From assembly GCA_900542735.1 (NCBI GenBank), contig UQOS01000003.1:1-64000 (forward strand): a DNA stretch of 64,000 nt. Direction: 5' to 3'. Positions 56,432 through 64,000 of the stretch are shown here, piece after piece. A program made the translations under genes and the position numbers. The notes beneath the pieces were generated by a model. It had not been told where the DNA came from. It made no database searches and saw only the letters and a program-made list of their open reading frames with translations. Source of the DNA: an uncultured Mycoplasmatota bacterium (GTDB lineage Bacteria > Bacillota_I > Bacilli_A > RF39 > UBA660). Position 1 is the stretch's first letter. Every line of letters starts with the position of its first letter.

Positions 56432-57361
56432 ATGTCTTTTACAACCACAATCAAAGAAGAAATTTCTAGAATTGATAATACACGTTCAGAAAGTATCTCT
56501 GAATTATCTGGCTTTCTAAGAAATAATGGTAGTTGCACAGATACAACGATAGATCTTTTAACAGAAAATGCTACCGTTGCCAAAAGAATATACAAATTAA
56601 TAAAAGATATCTATGATGTTACCTGTGAAATTGAAAATCGAAAAAGTGTTAATTTTAGTAAAAACAACTTATATCTAATTATGATTAATGATAAAGTAGA
56701 TTTTATTTTAAAAGATTTATCAGTAATAGATGATTATGGTAATATTCTAGAAGAACCAAGTAATTATATATTAGGTTCAGAAGAAGAAATAAGAGCTTAT
56801 TTAAGAGGTGCTTTTTTATCTAAGGGAAGTATCAATGACCCTAAAACTGCTAGATATCATTTAGAGTTTTTAATAGAAGAAAAGAAAGAAGCTAATATAA
56901 TATCAAAGCTATTAAATGAATTTGATTTAAATAGTAAAGTTTTATCTAGAGAAAAAGGATATATGGTTTATATTAAGGAAGCAGAAAAAATAGGAGACTT
57001 CTTAAGAATTATTCAAGCAAGTCAAGCTGTTTTATACTATGAGGATATTAGAATTTATCGTGATCATAAAAATATGACGAATCGCTTAAATAATATGGAA
57101 CAAGCCAATATGGACAAAGTAGTAGAAACTGCTACTAAACAGATAGAAGATATTGAATACCTAAAAGAAAGTATAGGACTTGATCTATTAGATGATAAAA
57201 CCAAAGAAGCAATTGAATATCGTTTAAAATATCCAGAGTCTTCTTTATTAGAATTAAGTGAAATTATAAGTTATGAAACAGGAAAACCAATTACGAAATC
57301 AGGATTAAATCATCGTTTTCGTAAAATAAGAGAATTAGTAAACAAAATGAAAGAGGGATAA
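56432..57361 (+). CDS. whiA: DNA-binding protein WhiA
   Basis: Conserved Gram-positive protein with an N-terminal LAGLIDADG-like fold lacking nuclease activity and a C-terminal helix-turn-helix; influences division and chromosome segregation. ELSGFLRNNG, RAYLRGAFLSKGSINDPKTARYHLEF (the LAGLIDADG-like core) and the C-terminal KYPESSLLELSEIISYETGKPITKSGLNHRFRKIRELVN are visible. 309 aa, normal. GAGGTGAT precedes the ATG, four bases after yvcK. Confidence 0.95.
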   Translation: MSFTTTIKEEISRIDNTRSESISELSGFLRNNGSCTDTTIDLLTENATVAKRIYKLIKDIYDVTCEIENRKSVNFSKNNLYLIMINDKVDFILKDLSVIDDYGNILEEPSNYILGSEEEIRAYLRGAFLSKGSINDPKTARYHLEFLIEEKKEANIISKLLNEFDLNSKVLSREKGYMVYIKEAEKIGDFLRIIQASQAVLYYEDIRIYRDHKNMTNRLNNMEQANMDKVVETATKQIEDIEYLKESIGLDLLDDKTKEAIEYRLKYPESSLLELSEIISYETGKPITKSGLNHRFRKIRELVNKMKEG

Positions 57362-57362
57362 T

Positions 57363-57884
57363 ATGACAGTAAGACCACTAAGCATAAATCAAAATCAGTG
57401 TTGTGAGTTTCCCACTAATGCTATGGAAGAATTATCAGTAATGGCAGGTGGTTATATCATAACGCCACTAGGAGAAATTATTTTAGTATATGATAAAGAA
57501 AATCACTGTAATGTATTTTCAAAATATATAAATGAATATTTAGAAAGTAAAGAAAATATTCAATATGATACTTTATCAGCTACTAAAATATTATGTGAAT
57601 TAGGGTGCTGTGTATATGCTGGAATTAGATTAGAATATATTAAAAATAAATTAGGAAATCTTGATAAAACACTAGTCACATTAACGATTCCTAATAATTC
57701 TGAAAATCTAACAGATATTCAAAAAACAATTTGTACAAAATTAATAGAATCTAATAAATCACGAATAAGTGGTAGAAAAATTTTTGATATTCAATATGGA
57801 AGTTTTCCAGATACTGTCTATACAGAAGAGGAAGTAACAGAAATTTTAAAAAATACCAATGAAAAAAGGAACACCATCAATTAG
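57363..57884 (+). CDS. Hypothetical protein, 173 aa
   Basis: Not recognised. Soluble, with several cysteines ([17 protein letters not shown]) and a mixed fold. It begins 1 nt after the whiA stop (AGAGGGA in the whiA end), so it belongs to the lgt-trxB-yvcK-whiA transcript. Its stop overlaps that of the convergent clpP by 4 nt, inside a terminator hairpin. Confidence 0.6.
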   Translation: MTVRPLSINQNQCCEFPTNAMEELSVMAGGYIITPLGEIILVYDKENHCNVFSKYINEYLESKENIQYDTLSATKILCELGCCVYAGIRLEYIKNKLGNLDKTLVTLTIPNNSENLTDIQKTICTKLIESNKSRISGRKIFDIQYGSFPDTVYTEEEVTEILKNTNEKRNTIN

Positions 57885-57895
57885 TGTTTCTTTTC
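57861..57895. terminator. Bidirectional terminator at the clpP convergence
   Basis: AAGGAACAC (57866-57874) pairs with GTGTTTCTT (57884-57892), one G-U, with A and T flanks on both sides. Stops of both genes lie in the loop. Confidence 0.7.
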
Positions 57896-58462
57896 TATAA
57901 TTTTATCAACAATTCCATATTCTAAAGCTTCCTTACTATCCATAAAATTATCTCTTTCTGTATCTTTTTCGATAGTATCTAATTTTTGATTTGTGTTCTT
58001 AGCAAGAATTTCATTTAATTTATGTCTTAATTTTAAAATGTGTTCTGCCGCTATTTTAATTTCTGTTGCTTGACCCTGTGCTCCTCCTAATGGTTGATGA
58101 ATCATAACCTCGGCATTAGGAAGAATATAGCGTTTCTTTTCCTCGCCAGAAGATAGTAAAAATGCAGCCATACTAGCAGCCATACCTAAACAAATAGTAG
58201 ATACGCTACTCTTAACAAAATTCATAGTATCATAAATAGCCATTCCTGCAGTAACAGAACCACCTGGTGAATTAATATATAAACTAATATCATCATGATT
58301 TAAGGAATCCAAATACAAAAGTTGTGCAACCACACTATTAGCAAGCATATCATCAATCTCACCACTTAAAAGAATAATTCTATTTTTAAGTAGTCTAGAA
58401 AAAATATCATAACTTCTTTCTCCATTATTTTCTTTATCTACAACCATTGGCACTAAACTCAT
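57881..58462 (-). CDS. clpP: ATP-dependent Clp protease proteolytic subunit
   Basis: Serine peptidase barrel working with ClpX/ClpC ATPases in protein quality control. Catalytic triad visible: Ser97 in [11 protein letters not shown], His122 in MIHQPLGG, Asp171 in [25 protein letters not shown] is the conserved substrate groove. ATG at 58462 is chosen (193 aa) because GGGTGA lies 7 nt upstream; the GTG at 58471 is part of that site. No CtsR-type operator was recognised. Confidence 0.96.
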   Translation of the reverse strand: MSLVPMVVDKENNGERSYDIFSRLLKNRIILLSGEIDDMLANSVVAQLLYLDSLNHDDISLYINSPGGSVTAGMAIYDTMNFVKSSVSTICLGMAASMAAFLLSSGEEKKRYILPNAEVMIHQPLGGAQGQATEIKIAAEHILKLRHKLNEILAKNTNQKLDTIEKDTERDNFMDSKEALEYGIVDKIIEKKH

Positions 58463-58565
58463 AATTATCACCCATAATTATAATAGTGTAAATAAGCTCA
58501 TTTTATACATTTATTAGTTAGACAAAATGTGATACAATGAAACTGTAAAAATAGAAGGTGATTTG

Positions 58566-59429
58566 ATGCTAGAAGAAATTAAAGAAGTATTAATCAAAGA
58601 AAAGAAAGATGAACTAGAAAGAAAAAAGAAAATTGATAATGAAATAAAAAAAACATTATTAGAAATAGATGAAAACGATAACAGAACTATGAATGAAATC
58701 CTTTCTATTCAATATGAAAAAGAAGCACTAAATAAAAAAACTTTAAATAGAATTTTTAATCATAAAAAAGTGTTAGAATTAGAATCTAAAATAGAGAAGC
58801 TTACAAAAGAAAATAATGTTAAAACAAAATCACTAATAGCTAAAATAGAATCTCTCTACCAAGAAATATATGATTTATCACATGATGAGGTATTAGTAGA
58901 AGAAGAAATTCATAAAATAAAACAAGCAACAAATGTACAAGAATTAGGTTTTACTGAAAAACAAGCACTAGCATTAATAAAGGGAAATGATGACCGTATT
59001 ATACGTGCAATATTTAAAAATATTAAAGAAAACTGTAATCTTTTAACAAGTCAAGATATTAAAAAAGTAATAGCTGAGCTATACAAAACGAATGTTTCGG
59101 CCTTTGTAGTAGCTATGAAGAAAAAATCACTAGAAGAAATCCTTTTATTACTTCAAGAAGCAGATATTAATATTGGAAAAGGAAAAGTAACCTTCTTAAA
59201 AAATATTTTAATCGAACATCAAACCTTTTCTATCGATGAAACTAATGAAATAAACAATTTAGATTATGAATATTATAAACAAGTACAAACTGAGTTAGGT
59301 TATATGCAAAAATCAAAAGACTATCAGCAAACAGCAGTTTCTAAAATCATAACTTTAACAGCTTTAGTATCCATTGTAAAAGCAAATAGAAAAAAAGAAA
59401 AAGAAACACAAAAAGGGGAATTATTATGA
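58566..59429 (+). CDS. Hypothetical coiled-coil protein, 287 aa
   Basis: Not recognised. Residues 1-115 are a highly charged coiled coil (KEVLIKEKKDELERKKKIDNE...). The middle (about 120-215) may contain small helical domains, and a weakly hydrophobic stretch near the end (VSKIITLTALVSIVKANRKK) could touch the membrane. AAGGTGA precedes the ATG. Four-base overlap with the following TGS-kinase gene means coupled translation and suggests a joint role. Confidence 0.6.
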   Translation: MLEEIKEVLIKEKKDELERKKKIDNEIKKTLLEIDENDNRTMNEILSIQYEKEALNKKTLNRIFNHKKVLELESKIEKLTKENNVKTKSLIAKIESLYQEIYDLSHDEVLVEEEIHKIKQATNVQELGFTEKQALALIKGNDDRIIRAIFKNIKENCNLLTSQDIKKVIAELYKTNVSAFVVAMKKKSLEEILLLLQEADINIGKGKVTFLKNILIEHQTFSIDETNEINNLDYEYYKQVQTELGYMQKSKDYQQTAVSKIITLTALVSIVKANRKKEKETQKGELL

Positions 59430-61075
59430 ATAAATTATCTGTGAATGTTGGTAACGAACTAATTGAAATTGACTACGGTACTACACTAGAATCATTATCT
59501 AAAAATTACCAATCATTATTTAAATATGAAATTATTGTAGCAAAAGTTGATGGTATCTATAAAGAATTAACTGAAACCATTACGAAAAACTGCGAAATCG
59601 AGTTTTTTGACTTAATGAATCGTGGCGCTAATCAAATTTATTTAAATGGTTTAATTTATATGACGATTTATACTTTTAAGCATCTTTTTGGTAAATCAGC
59701 AAATTTAAAAGTAAATCACTCCCTAGATAAGGGAATCTATATAGAATCAACTATTAAAATAACAGAAGAAGATATCAAGAAACTAGAAGAAGAAATGAAG
59801 AAAGTAGTATCAGCTAATCTTCCCATTGAAAGACTAACAGTTTCTAGATTAGAAGCTATGGAGTATTTTAAAAATATTGGCGATACCGTGAAATCAGAAA
59901 TTATGAAATATATTACTTCTACTCATCTAACACTTTATAAATTAAATGATATGTATAATTATTTCTATAGTTTAATGCCAACTTCTACCAAAGTATTATC
60001 ACATTTTGAATTAACTTATTTAAATGAAGATGGCTTTGTTTTAAGATTTCCTACTGTCTATATGAAAGATGGTATTAAGCCATTTGAACGTAGAGAAAAC
60101 ATTTTTAATCTATTTAAAGAATCTAAGAGTTGGGCTCAAAATCTATCTTTAGAAAATGTAGTAGATTTAAATAAAAGAGTATCGAATAGTACCATTGATG
60201 AATTAATTCAAATTGATGAACTTATGAAAAATCATGGTCTTATGGAATTAGCTAAAAAGATAATTAGTCAAGAAAAAGCTAAAATAGTATTATTAGCAGG
60301 ACCATCTTCAACCGGTAAAACAACTACTACCAACAAATTAACCCTATGTCTAAAAAGTTTAGGAAAAACACCAGTTATGTTATCTATGGACGATTTCTTT
60401 GTAGATAGAAAAGATACACCACTAGATGAACAAGGTAATCCAGATTTTGAAAGACTAGAAGCAGTAGATTTAAAACTATTTGAAGAAACAATAGAAAACC
60501 TATTACAGCAAAAAGAAACGATAGTACCAACCTACAACTTTATTTTAGGAGAAAAAGAATTTAATAGAAAACTAAAACTATCTCAAGATGATATCTTATT
60601 AATAGAAGGAATCCATGCCCTAAATCCTAAAGTGTTAGAACATATTCCAAAAGAAAAGAAAATAACGATTTATTTATCAGCTCTAACAGAATTAAATATT
60701 GATAATCATGTTCGTGTTTCCACAACAGATAATCGCTTATTGCGTAGAATTGTGCGTGATAATAGAACACGTGGCAATAAAGTAGAAGATACTTTGAAGA
60801 ATTGGACTAAAGTAAGAGATGGAGAAGAAAACTATATTTTTCCATATCAAGATGAAGCAGATTATACTTTTAACACTGCTATGATTTATGAATTAGGGGT
60901 TTTAAAAACCTTTGTAGAACCATTACTATACTCAGTAGAACCAACCTCTCCTTACTATAATGAAGCAATTCGTTTAATTAATTTCTTACGATTATTTTTA
61001 CCAATTTCTTCTGAAACAGTACCAAAAGATTCTATTTTAAGAGAATTCATTGGTGGCGGTTGTTTCAAAGTATAA
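59426..61075 (+). CDS. TGS / ThrRS-like / uridine kinase fusion protein
   Basis: Three parts can be seen: an N-terminal TGS-like ubiquitin fold (residues 1-65), a region resembling the threonyl-tRNA synthetase second additional domain (about 75-250), and a C-terminal P-loop nucleoside kinase (about 285-549). The kinase has Walker A LLAGPSSTGKTTTTNKL, lid and base motifs VMLSMDDFFVDRKDTP and LLIEGIHALNP, and RLLRRIVRDNRTRG. Such fusions occur in clostridia and relatives; true substrate unknown. 549 aa. The final GGGCFKV is conserved in this group as I recall. Confidence 0.85.
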   Translation: MNKLSVNVGNELIEIDYGTTLESLSKNYQSLFKYEIIVAKVDGIYKELTETITKNCEIEFFDLMNRGANQIYLNGLIYMTIYTFKHLFGKSANLKVNHSLDKGIYIESTIKITEEDIKKLEEEMKKVVSANLPIERLTVSRLEAMEYFKNIGDTVKSEIMKYITSTHLTLYKLNDMYNYFYSLMPTSTKVLSHFELTYLNEDGFVLRFPTVYMKDGIKPFERRENIFNLFKESKSWAQNLSLENVVDLNKRVSNSTIDELIQIDELMKNHGLMELAKKIISQEKAKIVLLAGPSSTGKTTTTNKLTLCLKSLGKTPVMLSMDDFFVDRKDTPLDEQGNPDFERLEAVDLKLFEETIENLLQQKETIVPTYNFILGEKEFNRKLKLSQDDILLIEGIHALNPKVLEHIPKEKKITIYLSALTELNIDNHVRVSTTDNRLLRRIVRDNRTRGNKVEDTLKNWTKVRDGEENYIFPYQDEADYTFNTAMIYELGVLKTFVEPLLYSVEPTSPYYNEAIRLINFLRLFLPISSETVPKDSILREFIGGGCFKV

Positions 61076-61088
61076 ACTATGTTAAAAT

Positions 61089-61113
61089 AACCTCCTGTAG
61101 TGGGAGGTTTTTC
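61089..61113 (+). promoter_or_regulatory. Hairpin with T run containing the next ribosome site
   Basis: AACCTCC (61089-61095) and GGAGGTT (61103-61109) then TTTCT. GGAGGT is the ribosome site of the gene at 61115. Same design as before mntP. Confidence 0.65.
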
Positions 61114-61114
61114 T

Positions 61115-61444
61115 ATGAATGTAAAGAAATATCTTGTAGAAAATAGTGAATACTTTATGAATGAGTTAGAAAGACAGTTATGTATACAAGGAATATCATA
61201 TGTTAGAATAGAAAATGAATTTCATTTTAATAATCAAATTATTCGTTTTTTTGATTTTGATGATTTAAAAATACTATTGCCAGTTTTAATGAAAGAAGAA
61301 CTAAAAGAAGAATCATTAGAATTTTACCAAATAGTAGGAAAACAAGAATATAAAAGAGTAGTGCCATATTATGAATCAAGAAATAAAAAAATGAATAGGC
61401 AAGAATCTCACCTAGTAAAACAAAAATTAAAAACAAAAAGATAA
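61115..61444 (+). CDS. Hypothetical protein, 109 aa
   Basis: Not recognised. Small soluble protein (MNVKKYLVENSEYFMNELERQLCIQG) with a beta-rich centre (YVRIENEFHFNNQIIRFFDFDDLKILLP) and a basic tail (KMNRQESHLVKQKLKTKR). ATG at 61115 is set by GGAGGT, which lies in the preceding hairpin. No promoter fits between the hairpin and the TGS-kinase gene, so it is probably read through from there. Confidence 0.55.
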   Translation: MNVKKYLVENSEYFMNELERQLCIQGISYVRIENEFHFNNQIIRFFDFDDLKILLPVLMKEELKEESLEFYQIVGKQEYKRVVPYYESRNKKMNRQESHLVKQKLKTKR

Positions 61445-61471
61445 GAGTATCTAATATCAGATACTTTTATT
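61443..61471. terminator. Bidirectional terminator
   Basis: AGTATCT (61446-61452) and AGATACT (61459-61465) followed by TTTATT, between convergent genes. Confidence 0.75.
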
Positions 61472-62140
61472 ATGGAAAAATTTACTAGAACAGATATAAA
61501 TATAATCCTCTAATTCTGGAAACATTTCCTTAAACTCTATTAATTTATCACTATCTACTTCATCAAATAGGAAAAATTTATCATCTTTATCAATTTTTAA
61601 ATGATTATTCATTTCTTCTAGATAAGGTTTACGAAAAGAGGGATTAGAAATTGTATAAAACTGCATTCCATCAACTTCATTTTCAAAATTAGTACCAAGT
61701 TTAGCATTTATTTGATAATTCTTTAAATTGGAAAGCATATCTTGAGAACTACTTTGAATATAAATATTTGGGTAATCTCTTACCAAATAAGTAAGATACT
61801 GTGAAAATAATAAATTATCACTACCATAATCAGAAAGATTAAAAATTAATACTTTGTTACTATCTTTAAACAATTCAAGAGCTTCTTTTAAAGAAATCAC
61901 CTGATGCCTTTTGACTCTATTTCCTAAATTATATTTTTTAATATCTTCTAAAGTAAGTTTCTTAATTTCTTTATTAAAAATATTATCATTATGATAAATA
62001 ACGATTTCCTTATCTTTCGTAAAATTAAGATTTAACATAACGCCATCAACCGTTTTATTATGAAGACTTAAAAGCAAAGAATCTCTACTATTAATGGGTG
62101 CATATTTAGAAGAAAGTCCATTTTTAATAATAAATTTCAT
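61457..62140 (-). CDS. Degenerate glycerophosphodiester phosphodiesterase-like protein
   Basis: TIM-barrel of the GDPD family by pattern: the strand-loop KFIIKNGLSSKYAPINSRDSLLLSLHNKTVDGVMLNLNFTKDKEIVIYHND follows the usual HRG...ENT..Af..A...G.d.iE.Dv..TkDg..Vv.HD. However, HRG is NGL, the E-x-D metal ligands are N-x-N, and only the second His (YHND) remains. So catalysis is unlikely. 227 aa, near normal. No signal peptide. Convergent with the 109-aa gene, divergent from gap. Confidence 0.75.
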   Translation of the reverse strand: MKFIIKNGLSSKYAPINSRDSLLLSLHNKTVDGVMLNLNFTKDKEIVIYHNDNIFNKEIKKLTLEDIKKYNLGNRVKRHQVISLKEALELFKDSNKVLIFNLSDYGSDNLLFSQYLTYLVRDYPNIYIQSSSQDMLSNLKNYQINAKLGTNFENEVDGMQFYTISNPSFRKPYLEEMNNHLKIDKDDKFFLFDEVDSDKLIEFKEMFPELEDYIYICSSKFFHNKSI

Positions 62141-62228
62141 GTGCCACCTCTACTATAAAACTTATGCTAAAAATACTTATCTATTCTAATAATAAAGTGA
62201 CAACTTCTGTATAGTTTAATAGTATGTA

Positions 62229-62257
62229 TTGAATGATTTTAGGGAAAACTATATAAT
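62229..62257 (+). promoter_or_regulatory. Promoter for gap
   Basis: TTGAAT, 17-nt spacer, TATAAT, 22 nt before the start codon. Confidence 0.65.
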
Positions 62258-62279
62258 AAAATTAGAAAGGATAGATATT

Positions 62280-63284
62280 ATGAAAGTAGCAATTAACGGT
62301 TTTGGTAGAATTGGAAGACTTGCATTTAGACAAATGTTTCATAAAGATGGAATTGAAATAGTAGCAATTAATGATTTAACATCTCCAGAAATGTTAGCAT
62401 ATTTATTAAAATACGATTCTGCCCAGAAAAAATATGAATTAAGTGATACCATTGAAAGTACAGAAGATTCTATTATTGTAGATAAGGAAGAAATAAAAAT
62501 ATTAAAAGAAGCAGATCCTAGTAAATTACCATGGAAGGAATTAGATGTTGATGTAGTTTTAGAATGTACTGGTTTCTTTACTTCTTATGAAAAAGCTTAT
62601 CTTCACATTGAGGCTGGTGCTAAAAAGGTAATTATTTCTGCTCCAGCTGGTAATATTCCAACTATTGTGTATGGAGTAAATGAAAATACATTAACTAATA
62701 ATGATAACATTATATCAGCAGCATCATGTACCACAAATTGTCTTGCTCCAATGGCTAAATTTTTAAATGAACTTGCTCCTATCACATCAGGAATTATGAC
62801 AACTATTCATGCCTATACTGGAGATCAAATGTTATTAGACGGTCCTCATCGTAAAGGAAACTTGCGTAGAGCTAGAGCAGCAGCTATCAATATCGTACCA
62901 AATTCAACAGGAGCAGCTAAAGCAATTGGTTTAGTAATTCCAGAATTAGATGGAAAATTAGTAGGTAGTGCCAAAAGAGTACCAGTACCAGATGGCTCTT
63001 TAACAATTTTAGATGCCGTTGTTGAAAAAAAGGTAACACTAGAAGAAATTAATAATTACATGAAAGAAAAACAATCAGATTCTTATGCCTATACTGAAGA
63101 AGAAATTGTATCTAGTGATATTATTGGTGATACTCATGGCTCTATCTTTGATGCAACGCAAACCAAAGTAGTACCATTAGGAGAAGATAAAACTTTAGTC
63201 CAAATAGTAGCTTGGTATGATAATGAAAACTCATATACCTCTCAAATGGTAAGAGTAGCTAAGTATTTAATGACTAAAATGTAA
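62280..63284 (+). CDS. gap: Glyceraldehyde-3-phosphate dehydrogenase
   Basis: Glycolytic enzyme oxidising glyceraldehyde 3-phosphate with NAD+. NAD fold [16 protein letters not shown] (residues 3-18), catalytic Cys150 in [12 protein letters not shown], and [33 protein letters not shown]. The C-terminal [14 protein letters not shown] is conserved. Asp32 after the second strand (AINDLTS) fits NAD rather than NADP use. ATG at 62280 follows AGAAAGGA; 334 aa. No cggR repressor gene is upstream. pgk follows after a terminator. Confidence 0.97.
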   Translation: MKVAINGFGRIGRLAFRQMFHKDGIEIVAINDLTSPEMLAYLLKYDSAQKKYELSDTIESTEDSIIVDKEEIKILKEADPSKLPWKELDVDVVLECTGFFTSYEKAYLHIEAGAKKVIISAPAGNIPTIVYGVNENTLTNNDNIISAASCTTNCLAPMAKFLNELAPITSGIMTTIHAYTGDQMLLDGPHRKGNLRRARAAAINIVPNSTGAAKAIGLVIPELDGKLVGSAKRVPVPDGSLTILDAVVEKKVTLEEINNYMKEKQSDSYAYTEEEIVSSDIIGDTHGSIFDATQTKVVPLGEDKTLVQIVAWYDNENSYTSQMVRVAKYLMTKM

Positions 63285-63288
63285 GATT

Positions 63289-63314
63289 AAGAGAAGCAAA
63301 TTCTCTTTTTTTTT
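63289..63314 (+). terminator. gap terminator
   Basis: AAGAGAA (63289-63295) and TTCTCTT (63301-63307) followed by TTTTTTT. A TATAAT at 63329 may start pgk. Confidence 0.85.
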
Positions 63315-63349
63315 AACCAGTTTTAGAGTATAATGAAAATGGTGATGAT

Positions 63350-64000
63350 ATGAAGAAAACAGTTAGAGATTATAACCTAAATAATAAAAAAGTAATCATA
63401 AGATGTGATTTTAATGTACCAATGAAAGATAATAAAATTATAGATGATAACAGAATTAGAGAAAGCCTAGAAACTATTCTATATTGTATAAATCATAACG
63501 CAAAAGTAATTCTATTATCTCACTTAGGAAGAATCAAAACAAAAGAAGACTTAGAAAAGAACAGTTTAAAACCTGTTGCTACTAGATTAAGTAAATTATT
63601 AGGACAAAATGTAGTATTCGTTCCTAAAACAAGAGGAAAAGAAGTAGAAGAAATAGTAGCTAATATGAATCCTAAAGATGTGATTCTATTAGAAAATACG
63701 CGCTTTGAAGACTTAGATGGAAAAAAAGAAAGTACAAATGATATAGAATTAGGAAAATATTGGGCATCACTTGGTGACATTTTTATAAATGATGCCTTTG
63801 GTACCATTCATAGAAGTCATGCATCTAATGTAGGAATTGCTAGTAATATTCCAAATGGAATTGGTTTTCTTGTGGAAAAGGAATTAAAACATTTATCTAA
63901 ATTAGAAAACCCCAATAGACCATACGCCGTAATATTAGGTGGTGCAAAAGTATCAGATAAATTAGGCGTAATTGAAAACTTAATCACTAAAGCAGACTAT
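63350..64000 (+). CDS. pgk: Phosphoglycerate kinase, 3' end cut off by window edge
   Basis: Glycolytic kinase making ATP from 1,3-bisphosphoglycerate. About 217 of roughly 395 residues are in the window and the frame is open at the right edge. [22 protein letters not shown] (substrate-binding start), [36 protein letters not shown] and [19 protein letters not shown] are standard family blocks. ATG at 63350 follows GGTGA. It lies 65 nt downstream of gap in the usual glycolytic order, but with its own promoter candidate. Confidence 0.96.
   Translation, partial: MKKTVRDYNLNNKKVIIRCDFNVPMKDNKIIDDNRIRESLETILYCINHNAKVILLSHLGRIKTKEDLEKNSLKPVATRLSKLLGQNVVFVPKTRGKEVEEIVANMNPKDVILLENTRFEDLDGKKESTNDIELGKYWASLGDIFINDAFGTIHRSHASNVGIASNIPNGIGFLVEKELKHLSKLENPNRPYAVILGGAKVSDKLGVIENLITKADY

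Noticed and set aside
1..64000. Mycoplasma-type genetic code (TGA as tryptophan)
   Set aside because: TGA ends intact genes such as mntP, tryptophan is TGG throughout, and RF2 is present.
1..64000. CRISPR arrays, rRNA or tRNA genes
   Set aside because: No regularly spaced repeats and no rRNA or tRNA signatures were noticed on reading; a covariance-model scan would be decisive.

Overview
This window is chromosomal DNA from a very AT-rich (roughly 30% GC by eye), low-GC Gram-positive bacterium that forms spores. The evidence is the gene set: spoIIR, a spoIIQ-like gene, spoIIID, gerQ, RNA polymerase delta (rpoE), a prfB frameshift site, a DUF1934-argS pair, an hpf-secA-prfB order, and an lgt-trxB-yvcK-whiA cluster. 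TGA is a normal stop (for example mntP) and RF2 is present, so genetic code 11 applies. Many proteins match only at family level, which suggests an uncultured, probably gut-associated Bacilli/Erysipelotrichia-like lineage; that placement is inference.

Layout. 1-5.1 kb: end of a glycine-rich surface protein, an unknown protein, ung, a coiled-coil membrane protein and a LemA protein. 5.2-7.7 kb: gerQ and a class A PBP on the minus strand. 7.7-14.7 kb: DUF1934-argS, rpoE, an HExxH protein, pta and prfA/zinc ribbon/prmC. 14.7-24.3 kb: DUF2935 protein, spoIIR, mntP, murA, an SGNH hydrolase, L31 with a structured leader, pepC, then rpiB-DUF1146-spoIIQ-spoIIID-mreB. 24.3-28.4 kb: tagO followed by a complete but rearranged agr quorum-sensing locus: agrA-agrC on plus, facing agrB-agrD on minus. 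The 41-codon agrD is easily missed. 28.5-30.3 kb: two cold-shock genes with duplicated promoters, hpf and a GNAT protein. 30.4-39.4 kb: secA and prfB are separated by about 5.4 kb of accessory DNA. Two extra copies of the SecA C-terminal coding sequence lie in it, marking at least two decayed integrations at the secA 3' end. 39.4-46.6 kb: two YitT proteins, an XRE regulator, ftsE-ftsX-PcsB-like hydrolase and an unknown protein. 46.6-53.3 kb: uvrB, a radical SAM/SPASM protein, two unknowns and uvrA. 53.3-64 kb: YvlD-like protein, lgt, trxB, yvcK, whiA, clpP, a TGS-kinase fusion, a degenerate GDPD, gap and the start of pgk.

How the genes work together. Wall and division genes (PBP, murA, mreB, tagO, ftsEX-PcsB) sit beside sporulation genes. 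Candidate sigma-E (gerQ) and sigma-F (spoIIQ) promoters fit the known compartment programme. Intergenic space is tight: several terminator-like hairpins lie directly against, or contain, the ribosome binding site of the next gene. No tRNA, rRNA, CRISPR array or intact insertion sequence was seen.
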